A stretch of DNA of 64,000 nt from JAFAZJ01 sp964437145 (lineage in GTDB: Bacteria > Pseudomonadota > Alphaproteobacteria > Reyranellales > Reyranellaceae), in NCBI GenBank assembly GCA_964437145.1, contig CAYTFW010000011.1, positions 1 to 64,000 on the forward strand, given 5' to 3'. Shown piece after piece: positions 60,707-64,000 of this stretch. Position 1 is the stretch's first letter; each line of letters opens with the position of its first letter. The position numbers were made by a program, and so were the translations under genes. The notes below the pieces were generated by a model, which saw only the letters and a list, made by a program, of their open reading frames with translations, made no database searches and had not been told where the DNA came from.

Positions 60707-62062
60707 GTGAGCAATCGGCGCGCCGTCGCGCAGGCGGCGCTGCTCGGGCTGGGCTCGGCCACGGTGCCGTTCGACGCCGCGGTCAACATCGCCTTCCCCT
60801 CGATCACCGGCTCCTTCGGGCTGCCGATCGACGCCATCCAATGGGTGGTGATCTGCTACATGCTGGCGCATTCCTCGCTGATGCTGGCCTTCGGGCGCAT
60901 GGGCGACCTCGCCGGGCACGCGCTGGTCTTCCGGCTTGGTCTCGCCTGCGTCGCCGTGGCTTTCACGCTGTGCGCCCTGGCGCCGGTCTATGAATGGCTG
61001 CTGGCGGCGCGCGTGCTGCAGGGCGTCGGCGCGGCGTTGACCTTGTCTTGTGGCCCGGCCCTGATCACCTCGCTGTTCGCCGAGGAGCACCGCGCCCGCG
61101 TGCTGGGCGCCTACGCCACCATGTTGGCCCTGGGCGGCGCGCTCGGTCCGTCGCTGGGCGGCCTTCTGGTGCAGGAGTTCGGCTGGCCGGGCGTCTTCTG
61201 GTTCCGCGCGCCCGTCGCCCTGATCCCGCTGCTGCTGTTGCGCGACCTGCCGATACCGCCGCGCGCGTCGGCGCGTGAGCCGTTCGACACGCTGGGCGCC
61301 GTGCTGCTGGCCGCGACCCTGGTCGCGCTGCTGCTGGCGCTGAACCGTGCCGGGCGCGGCGACACGCCGCTCGCTGTCGGCCTTGCGGTCGTCGCGCTGT
61401 TCGGCCTCGCCGCGTTTATCCAGCGCGAGCGCAGTTTCCGCGCGCCGATGCTGCCATTGGGCGTCTTCCGCTCGGTCGACTTCTCGCTGCTCAATCTCCT
61501 GAACACGCTGATCCACCTCGCCGGTTTCGCCCCCATGCTGCTGGTCGCGTACTACCTGGACCGCCAGACGTCGCTGGGGCCGCTGCTGGGCGGGTGCGTG
61601 CTGGCGATGGGGCCGGCGGGGGGCGTGATCGGCTCGTCGCTGGGCGCGCGCTCGGTCGTCCGGTTGGGCCGGTATCCCACGGTGCTGCTCGCCTGCGCGA
61701 TCGTGTCGGCGAGCCTGGTGTGGACGGCGACCTGGGGGTCGTCGCCATCGGTCTGGTCGATGGTGGGCTCGCTGCTGTCGCAGGGCGTCGGCATCGGGCT
61801 GCTGCAGGTCGCCTATCTCGACATCGTCACCGGGGCGCTGCCGCGCGAGAATCGCGGCGTCGCCGGCAGCCTCGCCAATCTGACTCGAACGCTGGGCGTG
61901 GTGCTGGGCGCCGCCGGCCTCACGCTGGTCTTCACTATCGCCTCCGACGGCGCGCGCGATTTCGTCGCCGGCTTCCAGGCGACGTTCCTGTTCGCCGCCG
62001 CGCTGCCGGCGCTGATGCTGATCGCCGCGGTTTCACGGCGCGGTCCCTGGCTGCTACGCTGA
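60707..62062 (+). CDS. MFS transporter (DHA2 drug:H+ antiporter type, 14 TM)
   Basis: 451 residues, about 14 membrane helices. GRMGDLAGHALVFRLGL is motif A between helices 2 and 3; LGGALGPSLGGLL in helix 5 is the antiporter motif C. A DHA2 efflux pump for drugs or metabolites is likely. The GTG at 60707 has no clear ribosome-binding site; it directly follows the family A repeat. Nineteen-odd bases separate its stop from the next acyl-CoA dehydrogenase gene, so it may share its transcript. Confidence 0.9.
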   Translation: MSNRRAVAQAALLGLGSATVPFDAAVNIAFPSITGSFGLPIDAIQWVVICYMLAHSSLMLAFGRMGDLAGHALVFRLGLACVAVAFTLCALAPVYEWLLAARVLQGVGAALTLSCGPALITSLFAEEHRARVLGAYATMLALGGALGPSLGGLLVQEFGWPGVFWFRAPVALIPLLLLRDLPIPPRASAREPFDTLGAVLLAATLVALLLALNRAGRGDTPLAVGLAVVALFGLAAFIQRERSFRAPMLPLGVFRSVDFSLLNLLNTLIHLAGFAPMLLVAYYLDRQTSLGPLLGGCVLAMGPAGGVIGSSLGARSVVRLGRYPTVLLACAIVSASLVWTATWGSSPSVWSMVGSLLSQGVGIGLLQVAYLDIVTGALPRENRGVAGSLANLTRTLGVVLGAAGLTLVFTIASDGARDFVAGFQATFLFAAALPALMLIAAVSRRGPWLLR

Positions 62063-62083
62063 ACCCCTGAACCGGAGGGAATG

Positions 62084-63244
62084 ATGGCCGAGATGCTCGA
62101 AGAACACAGGATGCTGCGCGACGTGGTGGCGAAGTTCGTCGACAACGAGCTGATGCCGCTGGAGAAGAACATCCTGGCGCGCGAGATCGCCGGCGGGAAG
62201 GTCTCGCTGACCGACGAGGAAGAGGCGCCGCTTCTGAAGAAGTGCAAGGAGCTCGGCCTGTGGGCGCTCGACGCGCCGGAGGAGATCGGCGGCGCCAACC
62301 TGCCGGCTGTGGCCCTGATGCCGATCAACGAGGAGCTCGGCCGCACCTGCGTGCCGTTCACCTTCCCGCCGGATTCGCCCAACCTCCACATGCTGATGGC
62401 GGTGGCCAGCCCGGAGCAGAAGCTGCGCTATATGGAGCCCTACGCCGCGGGCGAGGCGCATTCGGCGATCGCCATCTCCGAGCCCGGCGCCGGCGGCGAT
62501 CCGGCCGGCATGACCACGCGCGCGACGCAGGAGGGCAATTCCTGGGTGATCAACGGGCGCAAGATCTGGATCAGCCGCGTGCCCTACGCCGATTTCACCA
62601 TCGTCATGGCGCGCACCGGCACCGACGGGCGTCACGCCGGCGTCACCGCCTTTATCGTCGAGAAGGGCACGCCCGGCTTCATCATCGCGCGCGAGATTCC
62701 GATGCTGGCGGGCCAGCGCACCTACGAGGTGGTGTTCGAGAATTGTCGCGTGCCCAACGAGCAGGTGCTGGGCCGCGTCGGCCAGGGCTTCGCGCCGATG
62801 CAGCTGCGACTGACCATCCGACGCCTGCAGATGGGCGCCTGGTGCACCGGCATGGCGCGGCGCGCGCTGGAGATGATGTGCAGCCACGCCAAGCAGCGCG
62901 TCACCTTCGGCCAGAAGCTCGCCGACCGCCAGGCCATCCAGTGGTGGATCGCCGAGGCGGCGACCAAGATCCACGCCTGCCGCCTGATGGTGATGGACGC
63001 CGCCGCCAAGCTCGACGATCACCGCGACGTGCGCACCGAAGCCTCGATGATCAAGGTCTTCGCCACCGAGATGGCGACCGAGGTGATCGACCACGCCATG
63101 CAGACCTACGGCGCCATGGGTGTGACCAAGGAGCTGCCGCTGCAGCTGATGATGCAGAAGGTGCGGACGATGCGCGTCTACGAAGGCCCCAGCGAGGTCC
63201 ACCGCATGGTGATCGCGCGCCGCACCCTGGAGGCGGTGAAGTAG
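62084..63244 (+). CDS. Acyl-CoA dehydrogenase family protein
   Basis: 386 residues with all three domains: AISEPGAGGDPAGMTTRA (FAD loop), WVINGRKIWISR, RVTFGQKLADRQAIQWWIAEAA and the C-terminal YEGPSEVHRMVIARRTL. The size and the ending resemble medium/branched-chain and CaiA-type enzymes. ATGs at 62081 and 62084 both follow GGAGGG; the second has the better spacing. Upstream MFS and downstream acyl-CoA dehydrogenase genes share its direction. Confidence 0.92.
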   Translation: MAEMLEEHRMLRDVVAKFVDNELMPLEKNILAREIAGGKVSLTDEEEAPLLKKCKELGLWALDAPEEIGGANLPAVALMPINEELGRTCVPFTFPPDSPNLHMLMAVASPEQKLRYMEPYAAGEAHSAIAISEPGAGGDPAGMTTRATQEGNSWVINGRKIWISRVPYADFTIVMARTGTDGRHAGVTAFIVEKGTPGFIIAREIPMLAGQRTYEVVFENCRVPNEQVLGRVGQGFAPMQLRLTIRRLQMGAWCTGMARRALEMMCSHAKQRVTFGQKLADRQAIQWWIAEAATKIHACRLMVMDAAAKLDDHRDVRTEASMIKVFATEMATEVIDHAMQTYGAMGVTKELPLQLMMQKVRTMRVYEGPSEVHRMVIARRTLEAVK

Positions 63245-63252
63245 CTATCTTT

Positions 63253-63411
63253 CCTTCTCCCCGCGCAGGCGGGGAGAAGGTGCCCGAAGGGCGGATGAGG
63301 GGCTTCGCGGTGCGTCAACGACAATGGCCGGTGGTGTGGGGCGAGAAGCCCCTCATCCGCCTCGCTGCGCTCGGCACCTTCTCCCCGCCTGCGCGGGTAG
63401 AAGGGGAAGAC
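63253..63411. repeat. Inverted repeat pair, family B (copy 3)
   Basis: CTTCTCCCCGCGCAGGCGGGGAGAAGGTGCC (as arms around 63255-63282) with GGGCGGATGAGGGGC, mirrored by GCCCCTCATCC...GGCACCTTCTCCCCGCC (63347-63388). It fills the gap between the last two acyl-CoA dehydrogenase genes. Confidence 0.8.
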
Positions 63412-63416
63412 CGCGC

Positions 63417-64000
63417 ATGACCACCTCTATGGCCGAGTTCGCCGCGCGGCATGTCGCCGGACGTGGCTTCGCGGCGTCGGATGATTTTCCGCACGTGGCG
63501 TGGCGTGCGTTGGCCGAGGCCGGCCTGTTCCGCATTGGCCTGCCGGCGCGATTTGGCGGTGATGGCGGTGGCTATGCCGACATCGCGCGCGCTGAGCATG
63601 ACCTGATCAGCCATGGCGGCTGCGTCGGCTTCGCCATGTCTTGGACTGGCCATCAGCTCGTCGGGCGCTATTTCATCGATGGCTTCGGCGGCGAAGCGCA
63701 GAAGGCGGCGCTGCTGCCGGGTCTAGCGACCGGGAGGCTCACCCTAGCGGTGGCGATCTCCGAGCCGGGCGCCGGCGCGCATCCCAAGCATCTCAAGACG
63801 ACGGCGACGCACGATGGCGACAGCGTGGTGATCGACGGCGAGAAGGCCTATGTCACCAACGGGCCGCTGGCCGATATCTTCATCGTGCTGGCCATCACCG
63901 CGCAGGACGATGGCCGCAAGCGCTACAGCGTCTTCCTTGTGCCCAAGACGACAGCGGGACTCGAGCTCCTGCCGATGGAATCGTTCGGCGCGCTCAGGCC
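63417..64000 (+). CDS. Acyl-CoA dehydrogenase family protein, 3'-truncated by the window edge
   Basis: 194 codons are visible and the frame is open at the right edge. The start reads MTTSMAEFAARHVAGRGFAA; later LPARFGGDGGG, LAVAISEPGAGAHPKHLKTTA (FAD loop) and YVTNGPLADIFIVLA mark the N-terminal and middle domains of an acyl-CoA dehydrogenase. It is the fourth such gene in the cluster. It lies directly after a family B repeat, and no clear ribosome-binding site is seen before the ATG at 63417. Confidence 0.88.
   Translation, partial: MTTSMAEFAARHVAGRGFAASDDFPHVAWRALAEAGLFRIGLPARFGGDGGGYADIARAEHDLISHGGCVGFAMSWTGHQLVGRYFIDGFGGEAQKAALLPGLATGRLTLAVAISEPGAGAHPKHLKTTATHDGDSVVIDGEKAYVTNGPLADIFIVLAITAQDDGRKRYSVFLVPKTTAGLELLPMESFGALR

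Overview
The window is high-GC (about two thirds G+C by eye) bacterial chromosome, densely packed, with short intergenic inverted repeats and many overlapping ATGA stop/start junctions. The gene content (NasT/NasS, NrtABD, NirA, AtzEGH/AtzF, TRAP and Dpp-type transporters, CaiB/BaiF CoA-transferases, paired acyl-CoA dehydrogenases, Flp pilin) suggests an oligotrophic, metabolically versatile alphaproteobacterium of the Rhodospirillales/Hyphomicrobiales sort (Reyranella- or Bradyrhizobium-like). That placement is inference; there is no rRNA or other marker gene here.

Layout. 1-9412: a truncated unknown gene, a CocE/NonD hydrolase, a small membrane protein, a TRAP transporter (permeases on +, binding protein on -) and a minus-strand group of crotonase, CoA-transferase, SDR-like protein and TRAP binding protein. 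9508-13092: a thioredoxin-reductase-like flavoprotein, then a UGSC-type selenoprotein whose in-frame TGA (10749-10751) is followed by a SECIS-like hairpin, and two tandem paralogous genes of unknown function. 13172-15669: an aminotransferase-V protein and an exported FMN hydroxyacid oxidase carrying a CXXCH motif. 15810-17647: a low-GC two-gene island (HD phosphohydrolase plus YwgA-like protein) that looks horizontally acquired. 17660-23541: assorted metabolic genes.

23547-48895 is a nitrogen-acquisition island. On the minus strand nasT-nasS-nrtABD-nasB-nasA encode nitrate sensing, import and reduction to nitrite. Divergently, nirA, an unusual CysJ-like reductase and cysG encode nitrite reduction and siroheme supply, behind a good sigma-54 (-24/-12) promoter with an NtrC-like site. 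Next, an oligopeptide-type ABC transporter is co-transcribed with atzG, atzE and atzH, with atzF divergent. Together AtzEG, AtzH and AtzF convert carboxybiuret-type compounds through dicarboxyurea and allophanate to ammonia and CO2. The transporter operon also has a near-perfect sigma-54 promoter, so both branches are probably switched on by nitrogen limitation. A GntR/FCD regulator ends the island.

48896-64000: a second hydroxyacid oxidase, an orphan Flp pilin with its own terminator (missed by length-limited ORF calling), CinA, a DOPA-dioxygenase-like protein, SDR and crotonase genes, a tandem-domain CoA-transferase, a biotin-carboxylase remnant, an AraC regulator and an acyl-CoA catabolic cluster (SDR, SnoaL-like, four acyl-CoA dehydrogenases, the last cut by the window end, and an MFS exporter). 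Three families of inverted repeats (called A, B and C here) sit in intergenic gaps throughout.
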